Source of the DNA: Hydrogenophaga sp.
GTDB lineage: Bacteria > Pseudomonadota > Gammaproteobacteria > Burkholderiales > Burkholderiaceae_C
Direction of reading: 5' to 3'
Length of the DNA: 64,000 nucleotides
Assembly: GCF_019264445.1 (NCBI RefSeq)
Contig: NZ_JAHVAB010000084.1
Span: 89,823 to 153,822, forward strand
A model generated the notes under the pieces. The model ran no database searches and was not told the DNA's origin. It worked only from the letters and a program-made list of their open reading frames with translations. Positions 38,201-45,523 of the stretch are shown piece by piece. Position 1 is the stretch's first letter; every line of letters starts with the position of its first letter. The position numbers and the translations under genes are program-made.

Positions 38201-38466
38201 CATTCCGCGAACTGCCTGGCGAGGCTCGGCGCCTGCAGCCTATTCCGCGCGGGGCGGTCAGCAGCGTTGCCCAGCAAGTTGAATTCGGAAGCATCCGCTG
38301 GCAGTAGCAGCCGTGCGGCGCTGAGCTTACTAGCTCCATTTTGAAGCGCTTCAAACGCGAAGAGCGACCCGGGCGCGGTCATCAGGTCGATCTGGTTGCC
38401 GGAAGCGAGTTCGGGCGAGATAAGGTCTACAACACGGTCGGCACCAGCATTCCGGATCAGTTTCAT
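35236..38466 (-). CDS. SNF2-family helicase/ATPase, first gene of the defence operon
   Basis: The 1076-residue protein has SNF2/SF2 motifs: IIADSVGLGKTFEALAII (about residue 240), VVIDESHNFRN (DESH form of motif II, about 340), LSATPVNNR (about 385) and QRFGRVDRLGSP (motif VI, about 790). The N-terminal about 200 residues hold no recognised nuclease motif. Such ATPases translocate on duplex DNA. Start ATG 38466 has a strong ribosome site (aaggag, ten bases upstream). It leads seven genes in which four successive junctions overlap by four bases. Confidence 0.9.
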   Translation of the reverse strand: MKLIRNAGADRVVDLISPELASGNQIDLMTAPGSLFAFEALQNGASKLSAARLLLPADASEFNLLGNAADRPARNRLQAPSLARQFAEWIRGKAEVRCAPDTIPQGLAVLRGPDGKARQAVHGSFGLSTDGLGITPGNPLSFIQASESEQEAEMLGQWFDAQWDSLGQQPNAMEAILAPLDELAATRDPMSVYTAMLYHLFRADSQDMDEDRIVKSATGIRDTIVWKKLYKFQRDGVVGAIDKLDRFGGCIIADSVGLGKTFEALAIIKYHELRNDRVLVLCPKRLRDNWTVYKANDQRNILASDRFNYDVLNHTDLSRDGGMSGDVDLTHINWGNYDLVVIDESHNFRNKKAPKQGAETRYDRLMRKIIREGVKTRVLMLSATPVNNRLADLKNQIAFVTEGDDTALFDHGIASIDSTTRRAQKSFNRWLELPEETRTPQLLVEMLGFDYFALLDHLTIARSRRHIEKYYGTAETGRFPGRLPPINIKADVDKAGEFQSIKEINFEIRRLKLASYAPLRYVKEDKLASYDAKYSTSIRGGESIFRQVDREESLIHLMRVNLLKRMESSVFSFALTVGRQLKDVDETLARLQAYKAGSVGAEDEFEEIDIADVDVDDPAFETLLVGRKVKVLLSDIDLARWRQDLTEDRNRLATLNAAALQVDAARDDKLGKLRDLIAEKVRNPINAGNRKVIVFTAFADTAEYLYEQLADWAKTHLRVEAALVTGSGRNRSTLPGLRKDLTTILTTFSPRSKERPTSLAHEGELDLLIATDCISEGQNLQDCDWLVNYDIHWNPVRIIQRFGRVDRLGSPNANIQLVNFWPNMQLEEYIGLEQRVSGRMVLLDVSATGEENIIEQQSGDPMNDLEYRRKQLLKLQDAVIDLEDLSSGVSITDLTLTDYRIDLARYLKAHPGKLESMPLGVSAVTTTHETDIPPGMLFCLRAEGVAADKAVDPHYPLAPVYLVHIGEHGTVLLPYVQAKHALDRLKRLSMGRELPDAGAVARHAKRTRQFSDMRHAQELLAAAVGSIVGKGEERAVASLFSPGGTHAMRGEFAGMNDFEVLAYLIVLDSKSTGSNE

Positions 38467-39076
38467 TGTCTATTGACTCCTTGTAACAATCTAACCGATG
38501 TACGAAGTGTCTCGGTGACGAGGTGGCCGTGAATATGTCTCAGTCAGCCGAAGAAGGAATGCCTGACACCGATGTGTTTGCCGTTTTCTTTCGCAAACCT
38601 CTCAAAAAACGTGCTCAAGCAGCGTGCCTGGGAGGATGCGAACAGGTTGTTCGCCTGAACGGCGGCATGAAGGAGAAGTACGTAAATCGGCGGGTCGAAA
38701 CGCTCACAAAAAAGCACAAGTCAAAGGCTCTCCATCCTCTGCGTATTTCGGGCCTCCTGGACATCGGGTTCGACACCGTTGACACAGTGTTCGGCACCTC
38801 AGTCAACGAACTTCACCGGCCATCCTGTCTAGAACCCCCGAGGCCCACCGATTGTTTGAAGAGGCTGGCAATACGTAGGCCGCCGGCGATCCCATCTTGA
38901 TGGGTAGCTGACCGCCAGCTCCAAGGCTAGACTTCTGGAATCGGCCACAACCGGTCCTTCGGGAAGTGCCGGAGAATCCTCTCTCCTAAACAGGTAATTT
39001 AGGTTTTCACTCAAAGAGGCGCGCTCAATCTTCAGCGTGACTTAGCCACAAGCAGACGTTCGTGAAGGAACTCGAG
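38467..39076. other. Promoter region of defence operon; no convincing gene
   Basis: About 600 bp between divergent genes. The ribosome site for the SNF2 gene is at its left end. An open frame (38523-38900, plus strand, 125 codons) is present but has no family match that I recognise and no clear start signal; I regard it as doubtful or as a gene relic. The ribosome site aagga for the hydrolase lies at about 39065-39069. Confidence 0.4.
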
Positions 39077-40081
39077 ATGAAGGAGCTCACCCAGGGGGTG
39101 GTCGAGGGGGTGGGCCGACAAGCGCGGCTCGACCGACCGACCTTTGATCCTGAACTGCGCGCAGGCTTGGCGATCGTGGGCGGAATGTTCCCGCCGACTG
39201 TGACCAGCGACCTGATCGACTTCATGCGGGTGTCCTACGCAGGGCCGCCTCTCGAAACGCTGATCGGCGGGCGAAACATCCGCTGCGAGGAACGCGTCTT
39301 CGAGGGTTACGAGGGTCACCCTCTCAAGGCGTCCGTCTTCCGTCACGAGCGTGCCTCCGGGCAGCGCCCCGGTGTGCTTTTCGTGCATTCCGGGGGTCTG
39401 ATGTTCGGCGATCGGTTCAGTGGGTTGGACCGGATGATCGATTTCGTCGAACAGCTGGGCGTCGTGCTCGTGTCGATCGAGTACCGCCTGGCGCCAGAGT
39501 ATCGCGATCCTTATCCGCGGGAAGATGTTTACGCGGCACTGGAATGGATGGCATTGCATGCGGAGTCGCTCGGCGTGCGCCTCGATCGCCTGCTGATCGC
39601 GGGCGCCAGCGCAGGGGGAGGTTTGGCGGCCGGTGCAGCCCTCGCGGCGCGCGATAGGGGCGGTCCCCGCCTGTGCGGTCAGCTGCTCGACTACCCCATG
39701 CTGGACGACCGCGGCATCACGAAGTCCACGCTTCAGTTCGATGGCATCGGCGTCTGGGATCGCGTGAGCAACGAGACCGGCTGGGGCGCACTGCTTGGCG
39801 AAGCGCGCGGTGGTCCGGATGTGTCGCCGTATGCCGCGCCGGCTCGTGCAACTGAGCTTTGCGACCTACCACCCGCGTTTCTCGACGTCGGTAGCGCCGA
39901 GATATTTCGCGACGAAACCGTGGCCTATGCGGACGCCCTGTGGAATGCCGGCGGGCAGGCCGAGCTTCACGTGTGGCCGGGTGGGTTCCATGCGTTCGAC
40001 ATCTTCGCGCCGCATACCGCACTGTCACGTGGAATGATCGCCACGCGCAGTGGATGGATGTCACGCGTGTTGGGCGATTGA
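39077..40081 (+). CDS. Alpha/beta hydrolase, hormone-sensitive-lipase type
   Basis: The 334-residue esterase-like protein has an oxyanion-hole motif HSGG (VLFVHSGGLMFG, about residue 105; HGGG in most relatives) and a nucleophile motif GASAGGG (about 175, in place of GDSAGG). A catalytic Asp probably lies in LDVGSAEIFRDE (about 275) and the His is in GGFHAFD (about 305). The strand SIEYRLAPEYRDPYP is diagnostic of the family. It should hydrolyse carboxyl esters in the cytoplasm; the substrate is unknown. ATG 39077 has aagga seven bases before it, better than GTG 39062. The PucR-like regulator gene starts eight bases after its stop. Confidence 0.9.
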   Translation: MKELTQGVVEGVGRQARLDRPTFDPELRAGLAIVGGMFPPTVTSDLIDFMRVSYAGPPLETLIGGRNIRCEERVFEGYEGHPLKASVFRHERASGQRPGVLFVHSGGLMFGDRFSGLDRMIDFVEQLGVVLVSIEYRLAPEYRDPYPREDVYAALEWMALHAESLGVRLDRLLIAGASAGGGLAAGAALAARDRGGPRLCGQLLDYPMLDDRGITKSTLQFDGIGVWDRVSNETGWGALLGEARGGPDVSPYAAPARATELCDLPPAFLDVGSAEIFRDETVAYADALWNAGGQAELHVWPGGFHAFDIFAPHTALSRGMIATRSGWMSRVLGD

Positions 40082-40088
40082 GGACTGT

Positions 40089-41123
40089 ATGCAGGAACTG
40101 CTGGCTCGACTGAAGGCCCTTGACCCCAACGCCAGCCTGGCGTTGAGGATCATCGCGTGCTTCGACGAATTGGTTCGAGGTGGCGTCAACATCCAGGGGC
40201 TGCTCGGGGCAGCAGCCTCGCTCTCGGGCTGTGTAGCGGGGTTCGCCGGGCATCAATCAGAGCGCACGCTCCGCGTCGCACCGGACGGGCAGACCCTGAA
40301 GGGCAGCGCCGCAGCGCCGAGAGAAGGCTCCCTGGAAGCAAACGGCATGACCGTGTGGCTGGAGCGGCAGGGGCCAGCCCATGTGAACGATGCGATGGTC
40401 CTCGAGCGCCTCGCACTTGCGCTGGCCATCCGCAGCGGGCACCAGGCGGAAGATCCATTGCGTCGACTCGGCGATCTGCTCGACGTCAACGTTGACGTGG
40501 AGCATCGCCACGCTACGGCTGCCAAACTCGGATTGGCGCCGCACTTGAAGTACCGCGTTGCCACCTTGCCGCTCTTCGCGACATGGAAGCAACACCGCGA
40601 CCTGCTGGAAGACGTCGTCAACACCCGCTACGGTCCGCTGCACGTGTGCTTACTGCGCGCCGAGGTGAAACACATCGACGCCAGCCCCTGCGGGATCGGG
40701 GTGGCGGCGGGGATCGACGACCTCCACCGATCGCTGGCGACAGCACTCGTGAGCTTGCGTCTGTGCGCTGTGCCCGATGTGCCCGTTGTCGTCGCAGACG
40801 ACTATGGCGGTCTCATCGATCTGCTCGCCCAGTGCTCGGTCGATAGACCGTTGCTCGATGTCGAGGAACTCGAAGGCGCCATGCAGCATCCGTGGGCCGT
40901 GCGAACTCTGGATGCGCTGCTTCGCTCCGCGTCTATCCGTGACGCATCTCGCATTGCCGGTGTCCACCACAGCACGATGCAGGCGAGACTGGAGACCATT
41001 CGCGACTTGCTGTCGTTCGACCCACTCGACGGCATCGGCCGAACCCGCGTCGGCCTCGCCTTCCTCGCCTGGCGCGTTCGGCATTCGTCGGCGCTGGACC
41101 TGCCACCGCCCACCAGTCGCTAG
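40089..41123 (+). CDS. PucR/CdaR-like transcriptional regulator
   Basis: The 344-residue protein has a C-terminal helix-turn-helix of the PucR type (RTLDALLRSASIRDASRIAG, then HHSTMQARLETIRDLL, about 280-320). An N-terminal sensory region without a recognised ligand domain precedes it. PucR-type proteins usually activate catabolic genes in response to a substrate. It lies between two hydrolases and probably controls them. ATG 40089 has agga about four bases upstream. It was chosen over an earlier in-frame ATG at 40050 that lies inside the hydrolase gene. Confidence 0.8.
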   Translation: MQELLARLKALDPNASLALRIIACFDELVRGGVNIQGLLGAAASLSGCVAGFAGHQSERTLRVAPDGQTLKGSAAAPREGSLEANGMTVWLERQGPAHVNDAMVLERLALALAIRSGHQAEDPLRRLGDLLDVNVDVEHRHATAAKLGLAPHLKYRVATLPLFATWKQHRDLLEDVVNTRYGPLHVCLLRAEVKHIDASPCGIGVAAGIDDLHRSLATALVSLRLCAVPDVPVVVADDYGGLIDLLAQCSVDRPLLDVEELEGAMQHPWAVRTLDALLRSASIRDASRIAGVHHSTMQARLETIRDLLSFDPLDGIGRTRVGLAFLAWRVRHSSALDLPPPTSR

Positions 41124-41324
41124 TCTCAACCGCCAAATGGCGGGATTCGGTCCCTCCAGGCGCGCCGGTCGGCGGTTACTGGCCACCCAGCGTGTTGCTA
41201 TCTTCTCGTTGCCACACGTCGCCGCCGGAGACGGGTTGGGCGGGGTCATCGTTCCGACCTCACGCCGACGTTCCGCGCTCCGGCACTTGGCATGTGGCGG
41301 TAGTTCAACAACACGGAGACAACA

Positions 41325-42563
41325 ATGACCGAACTGACTAAGGCAATCGACGCCGTTCTCGATGGCGTGACGACAGGCACACCCCGCGTGCCCGGGGTAT
41401 CGGCGGCGGTGACTGACCGCCGCGGCACGATCTACGAAGGCGCGCGCGGTGTCCGCAACACCGGAACCGGCGAGTCGTTTGAACCCGACACCGTGTGCGC
41501 GATATTTTCGACCACCAAGGCCATCGCAGGAACGGCTTGCTTGCAACTGGTGGAAGAGGGTCTTCTCGACCTCGACGCGCCTGCGAAGGAGTACGCGACC
41601 CAACTTGCCGACATCATGGTCATCGAGGGCTTTGGCAAGGACGGGCAACCCAGGCTGCGCCCACCGAAGCGCGACATCACGACACGTCACCTGCTCACGC
41701 ACACAGCCGGCTTCAGCTACGACTTCTTCAACGAGACGTACACCCGCCTCGCCAACGAGCAGGGTCAGCCCTGGGTGGTCGACGCGTCGTGGAAGTCGAT
41801 CAAGACGCCACTTCTGTTTGATCCGGGCGAGCAGTGGTCCTACGGGAGCAACATCGATTGGGCCGGCATGGTGCTCGAGGGCATTACGGGCAAGCGGCTC
41901 GGCGAGGTCATGCAATCGAGGGTTCTCGGTCCACTCGGGATGGCCGACACCGCCTTCACGATGACCCCCTCCATGCAGTCCCGGCAAGCAACGATTCACG
42001 CGCGCGAGGATCGCGATGGTTCGCTTGTTCCGCTCAACGGGGTGACTTTGCCGCAGGATCCGGAGGTCCACATGGGAGGGCACGGCCTCTACGGGACCGC
42101 GTCGGACTATGTGAAGTTCATCCGCATGTGGCTCAACGACGGACGCAGCGACAGCGGAGAGCAGATCCTGCGACCGGAAACAGTCGAGATGGCATCCCGC
42201 AATCATTTGCCCAAGGGCATGCACGTGAAGATGCTGCCCGGCGTCGATGCGACCAAGACGGCGGCGTCCATCCTGCCCGTATCGAGGCCACGGCTGTCCA
42301 ATGACGCCGAGTTCTTCCCCGGCATGCCCAAGACCTGGGCACTCACGTTCATGATCAACGAGGAAGAAGCACCCACGGGTCGGCCGGCTGGTGCGCTCGC
42401 ATGGGCCGGCCTCGCTAACCTGTACTACTGGATCGATCGCGCGAACGGCATCGGCGGGTATTGGGCGACCCAGATCTTCCCGTTCGCCGATCCGACCTCG
42501 GTAGCGGGCTTCCTTGAGATGGAAAAGGCAACCTATCAGCACGCAAAGCCTCGCGCCCGATAA
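41325..42563 (+). CDS. Beta-lactamase-fold serine hydrolase (EstB-like esterase)
   Basis: The 412-residue protein has the class C beta-lactamase fold motifs: SxxK in FSTTKAIAG (about residue 63), YxS/N in YGSNIDWAG (about 172), and a third motif [12 protein letters not shown] (about 250) that replaces KTG with HGL, as in esterases of family VIII. No signal peptide is visible, so it is probably cytoplasmic. This argues for an esterase rather than an antibiotic-degrading enzyme. A ggag ribosome site precedes the ATG. It lies 201 bp after the regulator and is probably one of its targets. Confidence 0.88.
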   Translation: MTELTKAIDAVLDGVTTGTPRVPGVSAAVTDRRGTIYEGARGVRNTGTGESFEPDTVCAIFSTTKAIAGTACLQLVEEGLLDLDAPAKEYATQLADIMVIEGFGKDGQPRLRPPKRDITTRHLLTHTAGFSYDFFNETYTRLANEQGQPWVVDASWKSIKTPLLFDPGEQWSYGSNIDWAGMVLEGITGKRLGEVMQSRVLGPLGMADTAFTMTPSMQSRQATIHAREDRDGSLVPLNGVTLPQDPEVHMGGHGLYGTASDYVKFIRMWLNDGRSDSGEQILRPETVEMASRNHLPKGMHVKMLPGVDATKTAASILPVSRPRLSNDAEFFPGMPKTWALTFMINEEEAPTGRPAGALAWAGLANLYYWIDRANGIGGYWATQIFPFADPTSVAGFLEMEKATYQHAKPRAR

Positions 42564-42992
42564 GAGGCACAAGGCCGCACCGCTCGAGGAGGCAACCAGG
42601 ATCATCGCGGTCTCGCCGCTGATCGGCTGTGAAGTCGGGCCGTTCGACATCCGGCGCGCGGGTGAGTGTCGGCTTTCGACCAAACGGCCCGTCCGGCGGG
42701 GTAGATCTCACGGGAGTTGATCGGAAGCCGTCCGCGCGTTGGGTCCATCGACCGGCGAGGGTCTTCTTCGGGCCCGTTGCTGTCCTTCATCCCGCGAACG
42801 CGAACGACGGTCGAGCCAGCGTTTGCGGACACTCGGCGCTCCGTCTTGGCCAACGAGATTCGTAAAACTGAACACGCCCAAACTGCATCTTTGAACGACC
42901 GCTTGGCATTGAATCCTGACCATCAGCCACTGCGCGGCTTTGTTGTCACTTTCCTCGGCCGCAGGATTCGTGAAGCGAGATTGAAACCGGGC
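42564..42992. other. 429-bp gap with no gene seen
   Basis: No coding region is supported. Open frames on both strands lack start signals and family features. It separates the hydrolase cluster from the metal block and ends at the hairpin at 42993. Confidence 0.4.
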
Positions 42993-43017
42993 GGCCGGAG
43001 ATGAGATGTCTCCGGCC
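42993..43017 (-). terminator. Strong hairpin downstream of His-rich lipoprotein
   Basis: ggccggaga and tctccggcc form a perfect 9-bp stem with a 7-base loop, 12 bp past the stop of the leftward lipoprotein gene. The following minus-strand sequence is only mildly T-rich. Confidence 0.6.
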
Positions 43018-43029
43018 TTGCATAGAGGA

Positions 43030-43152
43030 TTACTCGTGGCTGTGGCCGTGTCCGCCATCCTTGCCGTGTGAGCCGAACCTGTCGCAGCCAGCGATTGAGC
43101 CCAGGAAGGCGACGATCAGAAATGCGCTGACGAGGGATTTGAAAGTTTTCAT
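43030..43152 (-). CDS. 40-residue His-rich lipoprotein
   Basis: A lipoprotein signal sequence (MKTFKSLVSAFLIVAFLGS) runs into the lipobox IAGC (Cys about residue 25). The mature part is only about 16 residues: DRFGSHGKDGGHGHSHE, with four His at the end. It is therefore predicted to be a tiny periplasmic-side metal-binding lipopeptide. ATG 43152 is chosen because the signal begins there. It is the last of four leftward genes in the nickel/cobalt block, 77 bp after the anchor gene. Binding of Ni, Co or Zn is inferred. Confidence 0.7.
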   Translation of the reverse strand: MKTFKSLVSAFLIVAFLGSIAGCDRFGSHGKDGGHGHSHE

Positions 43153-43229
43153 GGTGTGCTGAATCAAAGAGGTTTGTGGAAGGTTGTGCGTTCGGCAGGC
43201 GCCACGGCGAAGGCCGCAGCGCCCAGCCA

Positions 43230-43910
43230 TCACTTCATTTGTTTGATGTCGGTGTAGTCACCGCGCGTGCGCAGGATCACCTTCACGTTGGCATCGCCGC
43301 GGTTGCGCCAGTACCAGCCGTGGTTGCCGGTGAATGCGGCTTCCAGAACGCCTTCATCGGCCGCAACGCCACGGCCCTTCTCGTAGCTGATCGACTTGCC
43401 GGGCGCATCGCCATGGGTGTCGAAGTTAACCTGTCCACCCTCGACAACCCACGAATACTGCACTTTGGCACCCTGGGCCATCTTGAGCTTGATTTCCGTG
43501 CCTTCGCCCGGCGTCAAGGTGACGGGCATCTCGTCGCGCCACTCAATCTTGGGGGCTGCGGCAGCAACTGGCGCTGGTGCGGGTGCTGGAGTCGAAGGCT
43601 GAGCAGCGTTGGCCGTGGCCATGCCAACGGCACCGTCTGCCTGCGCGGGAGCTGCAGGGGCAGCAGCAGCGTCGGCCGCGGCCTCCGCCGCCAGCTGCTG
43701 CTTGATCTCGCCCATCTCGGTCATGCGCAAGACCCGGCCAATGCCGGTGGGATCAACGCCGTATTCGGCCGGCAGCACGACGGCCACGAGAAGGACCACG
43801 GCCGACACAGCGGCGAGGATGGTGGAGCGCAAGAGCTGTTTGGAAGATGGCAGCTCGGCGCGGGTGGGGGAATCGCTGTTGTACATGTTGAAGGTTCCTT
43901 GGGTGTTCAC
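43230..43910 (-). CDS. Transmembrane anchor protein of metal-resistance locus
   Basis: The 226-residue protein has one N-terminal membrane helix (STILAAVSAVVLLVAVVLP, about residues 30-50). An Ala/Pro-rich linker follows (about 78-120), then a C-terminal domain rich in beta structure with GEGTEIKLKMAQGA and GNHGWYWRNRGDANVKV. Proteins of this form accompany HupE/UreJ-like transporters in cobalt/zinc/cadmium loci under the name transmembrane anchor protein; the function is not established. The start overlaps the stop of the HupE/UreJ gene by four bases, so the two are coupled. Confidence 0.82.
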   Translation of the reverse strand: MNTQGTFNMYNSDSPTRAELPSSKQLLRSTILAAVSAVVLLVAVVLPAEYGVDPTGIGRVLRMTEMGEIKQQLAAEAAADAAAAPAAPAQADGAVGMATANAAQPSTPAPAPAPVAAAAPKIEWRDEMPVTLTPGEGTEIKLKMAQGAKVQYSWVVEGGQVNFDTHGDAPGKSISYEKGRGVAADEGVLEAAFTGNHGWYWRNRGDANVKVILRTRGDYTDIKQMK

Positions 43911-44644
43911 GACACGAAGTAGCCGGTGAGCTGCATGCCCACCAGGATGAAGCCCGCGCTCATCATGGCGACGTTGGCTGTGTAGGCATGGCGAATGAAA
44001 CTGGGCGTGCGGCGCCAGTAGCTCATGCCGATGAGGATGACGGCCAGCGCCAGCAACTGTCCGACTTCCACACCGACGTTGAAGGCCAGCAGGTTGGGCA
44101 CCAGTCCATCGGGCGAGATCTCGTACTCGATGATCTTGGTGGCCAGACCAAAGCCGTGGAACAGGCCGAACACCAGCGTGGCCACCTTGGTGTTGGGCTG
44201 GAACCCCAGCCAGCGCTGGAAAGCGCCGATGTTGTCCAGCGCCTTGTAAACCACCGAGAGACCGATGATCGCGTCGATCAAGTAGCTGTTGATCCCGACG
44301 TTGAAATACACGCCCAGGATCATGGTGGTGGAGTGACCCAGCGCAAACAAACTCACATAGATGCCGATGTGTTTGATGCGGTAGAGAAAGAAGATCACGC
44401 CGAACAAAAACAGGATGTGGTCATAGCCCGTCATCATGTGTTTGGCGCCCAGGTACACAAAGGGCAGCAGGTTAACGCCCGAGATTTCCTGGATGTAGCC
44501 CTTGTCACCCTCGGTGACGGCGTGGGCAAAGACCTCTGTCGTGCCCAGGAGCAGGCACATGAAGAAGGCAAAGAACAAGAAGAGACGGAGATGCCCGATC
44601 GCCCATGGCGAACGCGGCAGCCTGTCGTGAACATGGCTGTGCAT
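43907..44644 (-). CDS. HupE/UreJ family membrane protein
   Basis: The 245-residue protein has about seven hydrophobic segments and His at membrane borders: KHMMTGYDHILFLFGV (about residues 67-82), ALGHSTTMILG, and LVFGLFHGFGLATKI. This is the HupE/UreJ pattern. Family members import or handle nickel or cobalt in the inner membrane. The position beside an RcnR-type sensor and NreB fits a nickel/cobalt role. The N-terminus MHSHVHDRLP is His-containing. It lies 68 bp after the His-rich membrane protein and overlaps the anchor gene by four bases. Confidence 0.87.
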   Translation of the reverse strand: MHSHVHDRLPRSPWAIGHLRLFLFFAFFMCLLLGTTEVFAHAVTEGDKGYIQEISGVNLLPFVYLGAKHMMTGYDHILFLFGVIFFLYRIKHIGIYVSLFALGHSTTMILGVYFNVGINSYLIDAIIGLSVVYKALDNIGAFQRWLGFQPNTKVATLVFGLFHGFGLATKIIEYEISPDGLVPNLLAFNVGVEVGQLLALAVILIGMSYWRRTPSFIRHAYTANVAMMSAGFILVGMQLTGYFVS

Positions 44645-44712
44645 GAAGACTCCGATGGTCTGAAAGAAAGGAAAGCACTGCGTGGCGCAGCGCGAAGGCG
44701 AGGTGAGACGCC

Positions 44713-45129
44713 TCAGCCCATGGGTGGGCGTTCAAGCCGCGATGGCTCGACCATTTCAATCCACAGCCGCGCATGCCCTGTCCACACGGGCAGCTGCGGA
44801 GCCGCCATATCCCATGTGATGGGCAGGGCATGGGCCTTGTCGTGGGAATGGTCTGCGCCGTGGTGGGGATGGTCGGCGCTGCCGCCATGACTGTCCATGA
44901 CCCACTTGATGCCGCCGTCTTCGTGCGCATGACCGTGTGCGTGGTCGTGCGCTGTGTCCGGGCCTGCTGAATCGGCGTGACCCGCTGATGCAATGGCCGC
45001 AATCCCGTGGGAGTTCATGCTTCCCACCGACGAGATGACGGTTCCCAACAGGATCACCAGCAGCACCAGCCACCGCATGCCCAGCGCTGCCCGGTCGGGG
45101 CGCGTGGAGCGGGTGAGGCTTGAGGTCAT
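44713..45129 (-). CDS. His-rich single-pass protein of metal block
   Basis: The 138-residue protein has one hydrophobic segment (MRWLVLLVILLGTVISSVGS, about residues 18-37). The exported part is very rich in His and Asp: HDHAHGHAHED, HPHHGADHSHDKAH. It is likely a periplasmic metal buffer or chaperone (inference). ATG 45129 is used; an upstream TTG at 45162 is a weaker alternative that would start next to the operator. It is the first leftward gene, divergent from the RcnR-like gene, and probably under the same operator. Confidence 0.65.
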   Translation of the reverse strand: MTSSLTRSTRPDRAALGMRWLVLLVILLGTVISSVGSMNSHGIAAIASAGHADSAGPDTAHDHAHGHAHEDGGIKWVMDSHGGSADHPHHGADHSHDKAHALPITWDMAAPQLPVWTGHARLWIEMVEPSRLERPPMG

Positions 45130-45166
45130 GGGCGGTGCGGCGTTCGGTGTTGGCACGGGCAATATA

Positions 45167-45187
45167 GTAACCTCCCCGAGGGGATAC
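45167..45187. promoter_or_regulatory. Probable RcnR/CsoR-type operator
   Basis: gtaacctccccgaggggata is a near-palindrome around tcccc-ga-gggga, with flanking gta/tac. G/C tracts flanked by A/T-rich ends are typical of RcnR and CsoR operators. It sits between the divergent His-rich protein and the RcnR-like repressor, nine bases before the repressor start. Confidence 0.6.
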
Positions 45188-45195
45188 GATCAGCC

Positions 45196-45474
45196 ATGAC
45201 ACAACCGCATACACACGCCTCCCATCCCGCCATCATCAAACGCCTTCGCAGGGCCAGCGGGCACCTGAGCAGCACCATCGACATGGTGGTGCAAGGCCGA
45301 GACTGCCTCGATGTCGCCCAGCAGTTGCAGGCGGTCGAGAAAGCGATCCAGCAAGCCAAGAAGGCCTTGATCCAGGACCACCTGGATCACTGTCTCGAAG
45401 ACCTGGTGGGACCCCTGAAATCGGGGCAACGCCATTCGCTGGACGAGTTCAGGGAAATCACGCGCTACCTCTGA
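45196..45474 (+). CDS. RcnR/CsoR family metal-sensing repressor
   Basis: The 92-residue all-helical protein starts MTQPHTHASHPAIIKRLRRASGHL and has Cys in GRDCLDVAQQLQ (about residue 35) and His residues in DHLDHCLEDLV (about 61 and 65). The N-terminal His plus Cys35, His60 and His64 equivalents match the Ni/Co-binding set of RcnR rather than the Cu set of CsoR. It should bind the nearby G-tract operator and release it on metal binding. The NreB-like gene starts 50 bp downstream. Confidence 0.88.
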   Translation: MTQPHTHASHPAIIKRLRRASGHLSSTIDMVVQGRDCLDVAQQLQAVEKAIQQAKKALIQDHLDHCLEDLVGPLKSGQRHSLDEFREITRYL

Positions 45475-45523
45475 GCCCGTGGCGTCCATGGCCCCGAGCG
45501 CATGGACAACGAGAACAACAGAC

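Noticed and set aside
38523..38900. 125-codon plus-strand frame before the hydrolase
   Set aside because: No start signal or recognisable motif; kept only as a doubtful region.
40650..42683. 677-codon minus-strand open frame across the regulator and esterase
   Set aside because: It is antisense to two genes with clear family motifs; low-complexity, Arg/His-rich translation is typical of GC-driven shadow frames.
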